Of a stretch of 64,000 bases of DNA, positions 33,126-47,084 are shown in pieces. The translations under genes and the position numbers were made by a program. Location: assembly GCA_028023455.1 (NCBI GenBank), contig JAQFVV010000001.1, positions 22,339,401 to 22,403,400 on the forward strand, written 5' to 3'. Source of the DNA: Epiperipatus broadwayi (lineage: Eukaryota > Onychophora > Udeonychophora > Euonychophora > Peripatidae). The notes beneath the pieces were generated by a model. That model made no database searches. It was not told the DNA's origin and saw nothing but the letters and a program-made list of their open reading frames with translations. Each line of letters opens with the position of its first letter. The stretch's first letter is position 1.

Positions 33126-33440
33126 ATGTGATAGTGTGTTGGACTATTTCCATCATCTATCAACAAATGTTGAATGTAAAGAAAATTTTAAACTTTATTT
33201 TAATTTTTCAAATGCAAACAATTTAATAGTAATAACGCACAAATAGAAACATAGGTTAATAATGACATAACATTTTGAGTAGTAGTATTCTCCATTCTTC
33301 TTCAGGTGTTGCTGGCCTGACGAATGACTGTATTAAAATAGGAGTCAAACTCACACCTTTAGATTCTTAAATATCGAATTTAGGGCAATGCTCTAACCAT
33401 CTAAGCAGATGATGGAAATAGTCCAACATATTATCACATT
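33126..33440 (-). mobile_element. tRNA-derived SINE bracketed by 33-bp inverted repeats
   Basis: On the minus strand an A-box-like TTAGATGGTTAGAGC (about 33390-33404) is followed by a decayed B box, the family core (CAGGCCAGCAACACCTGAAG, about 33303-33322) and a tail. Both ends carry the same 33-bp sequence in inverted orientation (33126-33158 and 33408-33440, core GGACTATTTCCATCATCT, two mismatches). The tail and terminal repeat recur on the plus strand at 56246-56395. Inverted termini are not normal for a SINE. Confidence 0.75.
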
Positions 33441-36400
33441 TACTATCTGATAGAATTTGATAATTGCCATTTTTATTTTTATATCACTTTGTGTAAGAAT
33501 CTCCTTCATAAAGTCTATAATCATTATTTTCTTCAAAATTATTAATAACGTCCACTTGGTGACACATGATATTGTGATATTGATTTGAATGCAATATGTA
33601 TAGGACAATTATGAAGTTATCTTAAAAAAATACTAATTCTCTATTATCAAGAAAAAATTTGACACAAAATAATTCAAACTATTTGTTTGTTTTTTTAATT
33701 AATGAAGATATTTGTTGGTGAGAAAAAATTCTTATCATTTTTATTAATCAGTATAAGCAACTAAATTCTGCAATATTGAAATGTCTATAACTTATGCACA
33801 TTTTACTTATATTAACGGAAAAAGTTAGTTAATTGAATTTTGAACGTTTTAAAAAAAATTATTTTTATTACAGTTTTTATGAACAAGCTGTCTTTTAGTA
33901 TAAATTTTGCAGGAATCTGAAATTATCATGTGAGAATGGAATTTTTATATTTTTTTGTTTTCAGTATTAAAATACAATTTTTAAATCTATATAAAAAAAG
34001 GGGGGATAGTGAAATCACCATTCATTGCTTTTATATCTTTCATCTGCTTTCTTTGTTCCTAGAATCAGCACCTTAGAAATACATTTTTTTTTCTGTCTTA
34101 ATTCTTTTTTGAACTGTTATTTTCTTGTGTTGATTATTGACAAATTAAATTCCCATTATAATCTTTTCCTGCATTGACATTTTCTTTTTAAAAAAAAATT
34201 TGAAACAACATATAGTACTCTTTGCTAAATGAACTCCTGAAAATGCTATTGTGTTGAGAGTAATTCTTCATCAAAACTAATTAGTGGAGTCTCATTTTAA
34301 ATTTCAATTCACTCCATACATTTCTGTATACACTCATGTGTATAGCTTTCATCTATTAATCTGATTTATTAAATTTTATTTCTGTTATAATATGAAACAA
34401 CACATAGTACTTTTGCTTTTTGTTCTTAGCATCTGCTTTATTAATTCTTTACAGTATTATTAGAAGGATATTATGAAATTGAAGTTTTGCTGAACTTTGC
34501 GGAGACTCATAAAATGTTGCCAAAAGTAAAAGTTTTCAAAGAATAGCTTCATTAGTTATGTATGCAATGTGCATAGCACAGTGACTGACTGTGGGGATAA
34601 AGTTTATTCAAACAAATGTCACTCAAAAGTTTTTCCCAGAAACTAATGTTTTAAACATTTTTAAAAATTTATAAATTCTAGAACTATGACTATAAAAGTA
34701 TTTTCATTTATTTTTTATTATTTGTAATTAAAATCAAAACTACTATAAAATAAATGTGAAAGATCTGATCTAATCACTGTATATACATTCTTTATATTAA
34801 TCATGAGTTTTTTATATTATACATATGTAATTATTGGGATATAAAATTTGTAATATACTCACATTTTGCAAATAATATATATAATTCATTATCTTTTTCA
34901 TTCTTGTTTGTAATAAATTGACCAAAACATTTCTAACATTGGCTAAAGAAAAAGTTTATGATATGTATTTATTTTTATTAAAGTAGCTGCCCATTCTTTT
35001 AACTTGAAACCATAATCTTAAGTTATACTGTCTTTAAATTGCTTTTATCCCAATATCATGTATTTTCTTTAGTATCTTGTTTAATAATGGATTATGGTTT
35101 TACTATATTCAAAAAAAGTTTACTTCTTAATTTCTATTTTTTTTTTTTAATAGTAAATAAAGATAGTGTTTCTTTATTACTAAAAATGTTTTTTTTTTAT
35201 TATATAATTTTTCTTACTTTTTCCTAGTCTTAAAAGATTTCTAATTATAAGAGCTTCACACTGACTCACTGTAAATTGAAAGATTTTGTGTACATTGGCT
35301 TGTATAGAAATTGTGAACTTTATCAGTGACGTATCTAGTAGCTTCATGCTCTCAAATCAAAATGCTTTAGATTCGCTATATAATTAAAAAGTAGGTCAAA
35401 GATAAGAGTGGCTGCTCTAGTCTTTTAAAGTCGTTAATCTTATGTTAAAGATTTGTACAGGTTCTTACTGTCGCATCTAGGCGCATAGTCTTAAGGTTAT
35501 AGCCTTAATGTATATTAACTAGTCTAGTAATACAATTTTAGGCTTATTTATTTTGTTATATCTGAGACAATTTAAATTTTATTTTAAGATTTGTAAATTT
35601 GTTGCTATGATGATTTTAGTTTATTTTTGTAAGCAAATGTCTTTTTGTTTTTTCTTTCATTAGTTTTTCATATTTTTTTTTAAATATCCAGGATATATAT
35701 ATACAAAAAAAATAATTTAGGAATTTTTTTATTAGTGTGGTATCAAACTGAGTGAAGGATGATTATCTTTGTATCAGAAAAATATAATTCTAAATTTGCT
35801 AATGTTATATGTATATAAATGTAGTTGAAACTGTAAATCATAATTTGTACTTTAGACTTAACAATATTTTTTTTTTTTGACATTTTACATACTATTTTAT
35901 ATTTGGTAATATGTGTGTGTGTGTTTCCCATAATATAGTCAAATTATTTATATATGTATGTATAATTATTAAAATTTGCACTTTATATTTTTCATAATTT
36001 TGTTTTATGTATTTGGTTAGACATTTATACATTCTCCCATTTTAAATGTTAAACCTTTCCATTCATATATATGAATGCAATTATTATTAGTAATTTCATT
36101 GAATGCATATATTCAAAACAGCCAAATTGGCATTGAAATGTGGAAAATTTAAATGTTTATTAAGCTTAGTGAATAAATGTATATTTAACATGAAAGAAAT
36201 CAATTAAAATTGTAATATTTACTATGCAAATTAGTTTTGATTGCAAGTACTATATTAAATATAATTAATAACCTTATTCATTTACATTTTTTTGTCAAAG
36301 CATGTTATATTACTATTAATTTTTTTCTTCTAGTTTATGGAAATAAAAAAAAAGTAATATTCAAGGATAAAAGTTATCTCAAAAGCTTCAAATTTAAAAC

Positions 36401-38712
36401 TAAGTGATTTCTAAAAATTATGATTATTAGTGTTTGGTAAAAGTTTAAGGAGATAAATTGCTATTGTTTTATCCATTTTATCTCAGCCATTACTTAGTAT
36501 TATAAATAAAAGTACTTTTTTTTTGTAAAAATTACTATGGTATAATTTGAAACAGCTGCAAGAAAGGGGGCATGAATAAAAAATATAACTTTAAATAATA
36601 GGAGTTGACTCTTTTGATTTTAGCAGATACATGTATTAAGAGTCATCATAGAATCTAGACTAATGCTTTTTATTTTGATAATTTGTATTAAAATAAAATT
36701 TTGTACTTTTTTCCTACTTGCAAACATTGTTTCAACAACTTCTATGTTAAAACTGAATTTTTATTTATTTCATTAAGATCTTTTTCTGTCTCACTTCTTG
36801 AACACATTTATGTTCAAACATTCAATAAATTATACTCCTTCAAATTTAATTTATGAGCTTGTTTTATTTGAAATGAAACATTTTCTCTTTTTCAATAGAC
36901 AACTACCATCATATTTTATGGCATTTATTTTAGATTGTCTTATCTATTTTTATTATATATTTATGAATAAATAAATAGAATTTATATTGTGATATACACA
37001 TGTTGCCATCTATAGTCCCCTTTGTAGTGTATAAATAACTAAATAAAGAGAACAATTAAAGGTTTTATATTTAATAAATATGTTTATTAATTTGTGATAA
37101 ATGGAGAGTGAGTGGAGACTTTGTTTATTAAATTTAAAAATGAAATAATTTTCATTAACTTATATCGAATGGTAACAATACCTTATTAAGATTACAAAAA
37201 AAGTTAATCATATGTTCATGAGCTAGTGTTAAAAAGGGGGGGGGAAGACTGCGTTTTGTATTACTAAAACTATAGAAACGAATTCAGCAAGAACATAATA
37301 CTATTATTTGTTTAAAATTTTGTGTTTTATCTTACCTAATTGTTACACATAGATTCTGAACTGTTATAATAAGGAAATATGTACTTTGGATAGAAAAATT
37401 ATTTAGGGGGAATGAACACAGACTTCCCATCATTTGATACCTTTATGACTAAAATGGAATGATTATAACAGCAAACACTATGCTTAACCACCATGAAGCT
37501 ATGAAACTATGAAAATTTACCATAGATTATAATATTGAAAAATGAATGGTTGAATATCATTTAAAGGTAAAAATATTCATGAAGCCCTATATTTATGTTT
37601 TGTTATCATCAATGTGCCAAGGAAGATGTCATGGGATAGTGGAATCTAAGCTAAAATTATACTTGGTGATATGCTAAGAGAAATTTTTTTAAAAAATTAT
37701 TGAAATAAATTTCATTTATTAATATAATGGTAGCTTAATAATAAAATATGTAGCAAAATCTTTTTTATATATTAATAATCTTAATTATGAGGTAGTTTTA
37801 TCGTATCATTCGATATAAATTTAAATAATAAACTTATGTAATTAAGATTTAAATCAATTGTCAATGTATTAATTTTTTGAAAACAAATCAAAATAAATAA
37901 TATTTTATTTAAATTATGTAATAATTATTATAAAACAGCATTACTTAAGACCAAGATATAAAATTTATTAAAAGAAAAAATATATAAAAGATAATAATAT
38001 TAACAAATTATTACATTTTTTTTTTTTGTGAGAAGGATTTTGTAATTAATCCTTTATGATTGTATATGTAATAATTTTAATCATAGACCATTTTCATTAG
38101 TTGCAATCTGCTGGGGTAAATTATAAAGATATATTATGTGATATTAGATTACAATTGATAAAATTTGAACTATGTTCTTGGTTTTAGCCATCTCCATAAG
38201 TTAATGTTTACTTTAATAAATATTATTAACCTAAGTACTTAGATTTGTTTATTGCATAAATTATTATAAAACTGTTTTATTACACAGTTTATTTACAATT
38301 AAAATATTTAAGTATATATTCCATATGATATTTCATTGGTAAGTAAAATATTTATTGAATTTTATCTTCTTTCCTAAGTGGATATACTTACTATAGATCC
38401 ATTAGTGCCTTACAAATTCATGAGTCCATTGTAGATATAAATCCAAACTGTCATATAGCCAATTTATGGATTAATTCATTTATTTGTTTATTAATTATAG
38501 TTTTTTTAGTTGCCTAAGTATAACATTTATCCATTATATTTTCTAGCTTGCTCAAATATGTGGGCATTTGTAAGTCAGGCAGCTTTTCATCCATTATTTT
38601 ATTAATTGTCCATTACAATATTTGCTTGTTCAACATGGGAATATTGCTATTTATGAGACAATGTTGCTTGATTAGCATTGTTCATATATTTATAATTGTT
38701 TCCATTACATTT

Positions 38713-38731
38713 TGGTGCCCAATGTGGGGCT
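38713..38731 (+). other. LTR-retroelement primer-binding-site relic (tRNA-Lys type)
   Basis: TGGTGCCCAATGTGGGGCT differs from the complement of the conserved tRNA-Lys(CUU) 3' end only at two places, both CpG to TpG changes. It is preceded by ATTACATTT, so an LTR could end in ACA at 38709. The segment to the left (about 38540-38709) would then be the LTR, but I cannot define its start and no gag or pol follows. Likely remnant of a 5' LTR plus PBS. Confidence 0.55.
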
Positions 38732-40936
38732 ATGAGAATTTATTCATACCCTATAAGAGATTTGGAGTTGTAAATTGACAAATATACATATGGTCAAAAT
38801 ATTATTTAATGATCACAATTAATATCAATTACTTTTGTGTATACTAGTGTTAGATTAAGCTGATTAATGATTCAATAGATAATTTAAATTTTTAGTTGTG
38901 CTTTGTAAAGGGTTTGAATTTAGAATGAGATGTCAAATTGTTTTCTGGAAAATAGATGTAATGATACATGAGTTGAGAAATGACTGAGCTATAAAGTGCT
39001 TTTCTTTGCTATTTTACAGTTATCTATGTTAGTTAACTATTCATATTTTTTTTTTTGCATAGAAATCAAAACTGAACTTATTTTTTAAAAATCTGAAAAT
39101 GTCAGTATTGTACACATTCGAATGAATATCTTTCAAATTTTTGGCATAAAGGCTGATATTTTGATGGTTGTATTGTAATACAAAGAAACCAACAGTATCA
39201 TTAATTGGTAGATTAATTTAGTCTGAGGGAATTCTATGTTTTTTGGTCTTAGTATTTCAGAAAGAATAATTGTAATTTTCAGTAATTTACTTACATATTT
39301 CTAAAATATTTATTTTAAATCAAAAAAATATGCAATTACAATTAGATTTTATTTGAAAATGTTTGTTTTTAAGAAGACAAGTCATAAAATTATATATGAT
39401 AACATGGAAGTTGTTTTACTGGCTAATAAGGATTAATTTCAAAATGTTGATGAAATTTTTTGTAAAATATTAATAATATTAAGTTTAATTTTGAATTTAA
39501 AACATTTTTTTGATGTCTCAACTGAAATTTGTTTCCATTTTAAAATGGAATTCAATGAAATATTCCATTCAATAATTTTTGTCAGTAGGTGAGTTTATAA
39601 TCCAGTGCAAAAAGAGAAAATATGTCTGAAATTATCACTAGAATCTTTCAAGTAAGAGTGGGAAGAGTAAATGAATTAAATAAAGCTTAAAATTTTTTGT
39701 AGGTATTAGCTTCTTTTCAAAGTATACTGTTTGGTATGCTGGAGCCATTTCAAGATTTTGACAATATTGACACATTTTTTCCATAGGATTTTTCTCTATC
39801 TTTTTATATTTGGTTTAAATAACACTATGGCTAATGTGACTGAAAAGCACTTGGGCAGTTTGTGTTTTGATTCTGACTATGATATTGTGATTGAATTTTA
39901 AAAATATAAATAAACTTTAATTATTTTTCAATAATAATGCTTTATTATATTCGTAAGTTAGATCTTAGATATAAAAGAAATATGAAAAGAATTTATAAGC
40001 AGCAAAATTATAAAATGTTTTTGGAAAATTATAAGCTTGATTATTCTTTATAATCAAAATTTATGAAAATTCAATAATTGGAATGTTATTTATGAATGAA
40101 CTAATTATATTATGTTGTGTATATAGTAATAGTATTTATTAGAGTGCCTATAAGCATATATATATATATATTGTAACTATATGGGTGGGTGTGATGTTTG
40201 TCAAACCTTATTTAAGTGATCAAATGTGAAAAATTTTAATTAACATTGATTGTAATATGTTAAAACCACTGTATTATCTTAGTGGTCTGTAATAGTAGTT
40301 GCCAAATTGTGCTTTAAAATTAAGTAAATTTTAAACAGTAAATCTCCTGAAAGTGATAAAGACTCGAATTGTTCAAGATCTGCTAAGTCCTCTGGCAGGG
40401 TATGTATGAGATTTCATATGCAGTTTGTCAGCTGGATTAATTCTCAGTAATATTAAAATGATAATTTATTATTGTTATTATTAAGTCTGTTTTGTTACTT
40501 TATTATTATTAAATAATAATAGTTAGAAAGATTTAAATTTATAACTCATCTAAATTAACATTTGTAGTCAATTCCTTAAGCATATTTCTATTGTGATGTA
40601 AGATAGTATTGGATAGTTTGATTAATTATCACTAATGAATATAGAAGTATTAATTATATGCACACACTATGCTGTCATTCGTCTATTTTTAATTGTACTA
40701 CAATTAAATGTAATAAAAAGGAAAAATAACATGAGTAGTAGAGGGGGGACTATTAATAAAAATGAACAAGAAGAGATATATTAACTAAAGAAACCAAGAA
40801 GGAGCTGAAAAAGTGATAACACCATATTTGAATTAACCAAAGCTAAAATATATTGTAATTCTTAAATCATGGAATAGAAAATTTTAATTCATTGTATGCA
40901 TTATGATCTCCTTAACCATCAATCAACATTTTCCAG

Positions 40937-41017
40937 GATTTTACACTGGGAGAAAACCATTTTGAAAAACAAGTATTTTACCAAAAGGGACCTTGAATTC
41001 AAAACCCGAAAAGATAT
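40937..41017 (+). other. Cryptic or unidentified 81-bp exon-like segment inside the intron
   Basis: CATTTTCCAG (acceptor, ending 40936) and ATC|GTAAGC (donor, from 41018) enclose 81 bp that are less A+T-rich than the intron. The frame open throughout is reached only from a phase-2 junction, which does not fit the phase-1 intron of the host gene. In the phase that would fit, it stops after nine codons, so inclusion would give a truncated doublecortin product. No homolog recognised. Confidence 0.2.
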
Positions 41018-41606
41018 CGTAAGCATGAAATTTTATTCCACATATCATTACAATTTTTATCATTATAATTATTATGTACATTTAAAAATCCCGCATCAGT
41101 TGTTTAAAATGACAAAGGAAGAAAAAAATATTCTGTGCGTTCATTTATTAAATAAATGAAAAAAATACATTTTGCTTTTATATTAAAGTGCTAATAAAAA
41201 TCTGATTTTAAAAAAATAATTTGGATAAAACTTTTAAAATCCTAATTGAACAAAGTAAAATTTACTTTAAATGAGTAACAAAGTTTACTGATTTTTATAG
41301 GATGTGTAAGTTTAGTTTGTATTTTTTTTTTAAAAAAAAAATTGTCTGATAAATCTTTTGGAATGCTAACTTGCTTCGTCTATAAAAATGAAAATTGAAA
41401 TACATTTCTGTACTGATAAATGAAATAAATGTTTAACTCACATTTATTAAAGATATTTAATGGAAATCCTGATAAGAAGAAAGACAATAACCATTCATTA
41501 TATTATTAAAGAAAATATTTAATAATATTGATATAAAAACGTAAATGATTAAATATCAGCTTCTTAATCACTGAGGTGGAACGCTGGAATTAATATTATT
41601 TTTAAG

Positions 41607-42056
41607 CAGGGGTGGGCAATTGTTTTGGCTCAGGGGCCACTTTGTGGAACTGAAGGTTAGCAAAGGGCCACACTTTTTTCCATGACACAATAAAAATACT
41701 GCTTTATTCCCTGTATTACCAAAGAAATATTTGCTTGTTTATTCTTCATTAAACACATGACATTCATCACTGATTTTACATTTTTTCTGGGGATTCATGG
41801 TTTCACTAAAGTTGGAAATGTATATATTTGCTGATGCAAAGACAAAATTGAAATTAACAGATCAACTGGAAAAGCACTGCACATTGTATCTACACTGCGC
41901 ATGTGTATTGACATGGCCATCCTAGTGGAAAATATGAGATGAATCTTCGGTCATGCACGGAAAGGAAATGTCAGTTCAAGGCGGATTTTTCTGATTGTCT
42001 TGGTGGGCCGCATAAAAACTCTTAGCAGGCCATGGGCCGCTGTTTGCCCACCCCTG
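41607..42056. mobile_element. hAT-type MITE (second family) with 8-bp target duplication
   Basis: The 450-bp element begins CAGGGGTGGGCAA and ends TTTGCCCACCCCTG. Flanking 8-mers TTTTTAAG (41599-41606) and GTTTTAAG (42057-42064) match at 7 of 8 bases. Subterminal GGCTCAGGGGCCAC and GGGCCAC, with GTGGGCCG and CATGGGCCGC at the other end, are typical of this widespread hAT end type. No transposase. Confidence 0.92.
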
Positions 42057-45000
42057 GTTTTAAGTATTAATAAACAATTTCAAAATGTTTTGAAATGCTG
42101 AAGTCATCCCCAACTATTTAAAATCTATTACCGTGGATAAAATAAAATAAAAAAATGCTTTTGTGAAAGTTTTCTCTTGCTATCAAACTTGAAGCTATTA
42201 TTAAAACTACAATTTGGTCAAATAAGATGGATCCAAAATTCTGTAGAAAATAATTATAAGCACTATTACATCGTTATTGTATTACAATAAAATCTTGATG
42301 ATTTGATTTTACTATATTGGGATGAATGTAAAAAAATGTGGATGCTTCATTTGTAAAATATTTTGCCCATAATGGCATTATTTCTCTCATCAGTCAGCTC
42401 ATAGTAAAGAAACTTAAATTATGAACTAGGGGAATAAAGTAAAATATAATTTTTTTTTTGTTCATGTTTTTTATTATATTATATTAGTTTTGAATAGGTT
42501 ATTAAAGTATATATATTTTTTTAATGATATAAATTTGTAATGAGTCTGAAAACAGACAAAAGTAAAATTATAAACTATTTATTTATTTTTCTTTACTGGT
42601 TGACCTAAAATTTAACTTTAAATTATGTTTATATAGAGAGATATGCCAATCTCTTACATTTATAAGAATAATTTATTGATATTCTATTTATGGGTAAACA
42701 GATAAAATAACTTGCCAGAAGAATAATAGTATTTACTCATAATAACACAATTATCATATTATATGGAGTTTTCCATATAAGCAAGAATATACTCATTTTA
42801 TATTTTTATTATATTTTACCTATAATTCAATATGTCCATTTTAGTTTATAGAATTTGTGCTATTTTTCATTGACTGTGTGTTTTTATGCTTTTAAAAATG
42901 TTTTATAGTCAGTTGACTTACAATACTTTGCTGGTTCAATACACTATTTAGTATACATATTGTGAAGTAGGATATTTATCTTTTAGCTTTTAGTGTGAGA
43001 ATTATTTTATCTTGCCATTGTTTTGATGTTTTGTGCTAGTTTCCATTTTATATGTGTGAGAAACATATAATTCCATCAAATATTATATTATTGCCAGTGT
43101 GCATGGTTCAATGGAGTATACTTTCCCATTGCTTATTCCATGAGAGGATTGTATTGTCGAGGCTGATAATTAGTTAATACTTAATTAGCATAGTTTAACC
43201 CCTAGAAAGGATTGTTTTTATGGCATGCATTCTGTTTCATTCTATTGAGACGATGTCCACACACTTTATATCTAGGGAAAAAGTATTGGAATCTGCCATA
43301 TTATTATACAACTGTATAATGTTGTTTTGAAGAGCATTTCTTTATTGTTTGATCCTCATGATGATGTCTAGTTATTTTCCACTGTGTATGGTGAAGTTCT
43401 TGATATTCTAAAAATTATATGGCAAGAATAAAGGTAGAGTTAGCTTCAGGGACACTTGTTTATCTATAGTGTTTAGCTAAGTAAAATAGTGTATGTATTG
43501 TGCTGTTGTACTTTGTCAACAGTTTACAATCAAACCAACAAAATTTAGTAGTAATTTTAAAACCTATGTATAGCATAATAAGAGATACACATGTGCAATG
43601 TTATTTTATTTCCATCAAGCAGTAGTTCACCAATGGATCGGTAAGACCTTTCAATAGTTAGAATGATTATTTTATGGACATAGGCAAAGTTTAGTATCCT
43701 GCATACATTTAATTTCTGGTATATGTTTTCCATATTTATGTAAGAAATTTTTTCATGCTAAATAGTAACAATTGTCATTTGTGCTTAACATGTTAATTGC
43801 CATTATCAAATTATTAATTAATAAAGTTTAATTATATTTTAATGCTTTCAATAGCATACAATAAATGGATATTGTGTTACTAAATATATCAATGCATCAA
43901 AACTGATTTACTGGTACTCAAATGAAATATATCTTGCTTTATATTGTTTCTAAAATAGAGCTATGTTTTTCAATTATTTTTTTTTAAAAAAAATGTAAAT
44001 AGTGTAAATAAATCTTGTTGTTTTAAAAATGTATTTAGTTGTCGGTGGTCTTATTGCTAATCATCATCCATATTATTATTGTTATTGCTATCAACACATT
44101 ATTTTTTATCTTAAAGTCATCATCAATTAAAACAGTATATTTTATTATGCATTAATATTGCTTTAATATATCATAATGACTTTGGTAAGCTTTTACATTC
44201 TAAAGTACATTTAGAATTTATGGCTTATTGATTAGAATATTGTGGATCTTAAGCCCATGTCTTATTTTAAATAACCTATTATTTGAACCATAAGAAACAT
44301 CATTCATTGATCTTGATCCTACACCCCATAACTATTTAATAAAGGAGAGTTTGTAAGTTATTGTGCTTACTTTATTAAGAACTTATTTGTACTTCATAAA
44401 GTTTAAAGTTCATATTACTGTTGGTATTGGAATTGCCAAATATTATGTATTAATTCTATTTTGTTATATGATCTCTTTTATTTGTTATATTTGGGTAGTG
44501 GCAAAATCCCTCCCACTGTCCCAAATATATGTTGTAAAATGATAATATTTAAGTTATTGGAACCCTGAGGAAAGTAAATTGTTAATTCTTAATTGTAATT
44601 TTGAATTTATGGTAATTTTTATGTCTTAAGTTATTTGTTGTGCTTTGGTTGGAGTTATGTTTATCTTCACAGTTTTATTAATTTAGTATAACTTTGAGAT
44701 GTAAATTTCTTCTTTAATTTTAAAACTTATAGTTTATTGTAACTTCATGGTTAAATATTTTGGTATAGTCAAGCTTAGAATCCATACCTTGTTTCATTTT
44801 GCTTTAATATTATTTAATACAATATCAGTTTATAGTGAGGATCTCATTATCCATTATCAACATTGCTCTCATATTTCATCTTGATTTTTATTTCTTTTAC
44901 TTCTTCATCTTCATTTTATCTTAATTCATCATCATAACTGATTCATCCTTCATTGGCTCCTATTCTATCATCACCTTTTAATCACTTATTATCCTAACAC

Positions 45001-45764
45001 ATTTTCTATCTCTTAAGCTCGTTTGTTTTCATTATTTAATTATTATTTATTTCTATCATCTATTTATCATTTAATTCATAATTTGAATTCCAATTTCATC
45101 TCATAGACCCAATTATTATTTATTGATTTACAAATATTAAATTTACCTAATAATATTTTGCTATGGATTTTGAAGGTAGTTTAACCAATGTCGATACTAG
45201 AAGTTATTATTTTCGTGGACATTTTGTGACCTTCCTTAGATTTATTGTTTCATGCTAGCCTAGTTGGTTTTAAGAAAATAATATCTTTATTTTAACATTT
45301 CTTTTTATGTATATATTCTTAATATTCATATAGAGATGGTTACAATATATATTGTAAACAAAGTTTATTTTGGAAATTTGCAATTGCATGCAGACAGACC
45401 TTGTTGTTATTATTATCTTCCACTAACAATGCACTCTAGCAAATGTGCATATCAAATGATAAAAAATAGTAAATGAAATTAAAACTATGAATGTTATCAA
45501 TAAAAAGAGGGACAAATTGAGAAATAATAAAGTTTCTCGGAAGGAGAATAAAAACAGGACTAAGTCAGAGTGGTATGTGAGATTCTAAATTCATAGAAGT
45601 GTAAATAAAAGACAGATTTAAAAGGGTGTAAGACATCATTTACTAGTTATCTTTATGTAGAATAAATACTAGTCAATGGAACTCAAGAAATGGACTATAT
45701 TTATTGTTTGTGTGTGAAAAGAAATTGTTCCCACACATAAAATTATTATGGTTGTTTTCTATTT

Positions 45765-45840
45765 TCTCATGTCAGCCGTTTGATGGCGTTGATGCTAATC
45801 AAAAACACATACATATTATGATTCCGGGCCGGACCTGTGA
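45765..45840 (+). repeat. Fragment of the interspersed family seen at 13175-13440 and 49910-50165
   Basis: GTCAGCCGTTTGATGGCGTT followed by GATGCTAATCAAAAACACA resembles the starts at 11625 and 13430 (minus). It directly precedes the higher-order tandem array. Confidence 0.55.
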
Positions 45841-46850
45841 TTCTATCTATATAAATATCGGTTTTTTAAATTTTGTAATAGGAAATTAGAGGAATTAATA
45901 GTAAATAATATTACTATTTAAAAAACAAAAATTTAGAAATTCACATTAAATTTAAAAATGATATCCGAATAATTGACATTTTTTGGACTGTAATTAATCA
46001 TAAAATGGGTTGTTTTTGTTTGTGTGTATCTATAAAAAGTTACTGTATTTTTTAATAGAAAATAATACGCAATTATACATTTTTCAATTTACACAAAATG
46101 TCTACATTCACGCTAAATTTAAAAATGATACCAGAGTAATTTGCCTTTTTTTTTTGACAGTAATTAATCAGAAAGTGGGTTCTTTTTGTTAGTGTATATA
46201 TAAAGTACCATTATTTAAATACATTTAAAAATGATACCCGTCTATTTTGCTTTTTTTTTTTTTTGGACAGTAATGAATCAGAAAGTGGATTGTGTTTTTG
46301 TTAGGCTGTAGATATCAAAAGTAAATATTATTTAAATAATAAATTTTAAAATAATACCCAAATAACTTTTTTTTTGGTATTGACAGTAATTAATCAGAGA
46401 GTTGGTTTTATTTTCTTTGTGTGTATATATATAAAGTTACTGTCTTTTTTGAATAGAAAATGCGCAATTCTACATTATTCAATTGACCCAAAACATTTAA
46501 AAATTCACACTAAATTTTCAAATGATACCCAACTAATTTGCTTTTTTTTTTTTTTTTTTTGACAGTAATTAATCAGAAAGTGGTTTTTTTTTGTTGGTGT
46601 GTATATATAAAAAGGTACCGTTATTTAAATACTAAATTTAAAAATGATACCAGACTATTTTGCGTTTTTTTTTGGACAGTAATTAATCAGAAACTGGGTT
46701 GTTTTTGTTAATGTGTGTACATATAAAAACTAATCTTATTTAAATAGTAAATGTAAAAATAATACCCAACTAATTTTTTTTTTGGACAGTAATTAATAAT
46801 CAGACACTGGGTTGTTTTTGTTTGTGCGTATATATCAAAAGTAACTTGTC
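45840..46850. repeat. Higher-order tandem repeat (short ~110-bp and long ~175-bp units)
   Basis: The anchor ACAGTAATTAATCAGAAAGTGG (with variants) recurs at about 45987, 46157, 46266, 46381, 46561, 46675 and 46786. Spacings are about 170, 109, 115, 180, 114 and 111 bp. All units share a GTTTTTGTTxGTGTGTATATAT stretch and an AATTTAAAAATGATACC stretch followed by a T-run. Long units carry about 60 extra bases (GAATAGAAAAT...CAATT...ACAAAATG type). The order long-short-short occurs twice, giving a higher-order period of about 395-405 bp. Confidence 0.88.
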
Positions 46851-47084
46851 ATGGATGAATTCTCGGGAAAACATCTTGCGTGATCATCAAAATACTTCTC
46901 TGCCACACCCTTAAAAGCAATTTTTGAGAGTTACACATTCGTAATGGAACCTTCATGACTTTGTTAATAAAGTTACAATGTAACAGTAGGTTAGAGCACT
47001 TGAAAAAAAAAACCTTTGTAATGAAATTTTAAATAATTATGACAGGCTAAAATCCACACCAGCCAACTACAGCAACCAATAAGG

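Noticed and set aside
38548-38778. 76-codon open stretch over the PBS relic
   Set aside because: No protein motif; the frame runs through the LTR/PBS-like DNA by chance.
40937-40970. FYTGRKPF resembling the TGEKPF linker of C2H2 zinc fingers
   Set aside because: A stop follows at once, the expected C-x2-C is absent, and only one linker-like string is seen.
45840-46850. CRISPR-like array
   Set aside because: Units are 110-180 bp and similar along their whole length rather than short repeats with unique spacers, and the host is a eukaryote.
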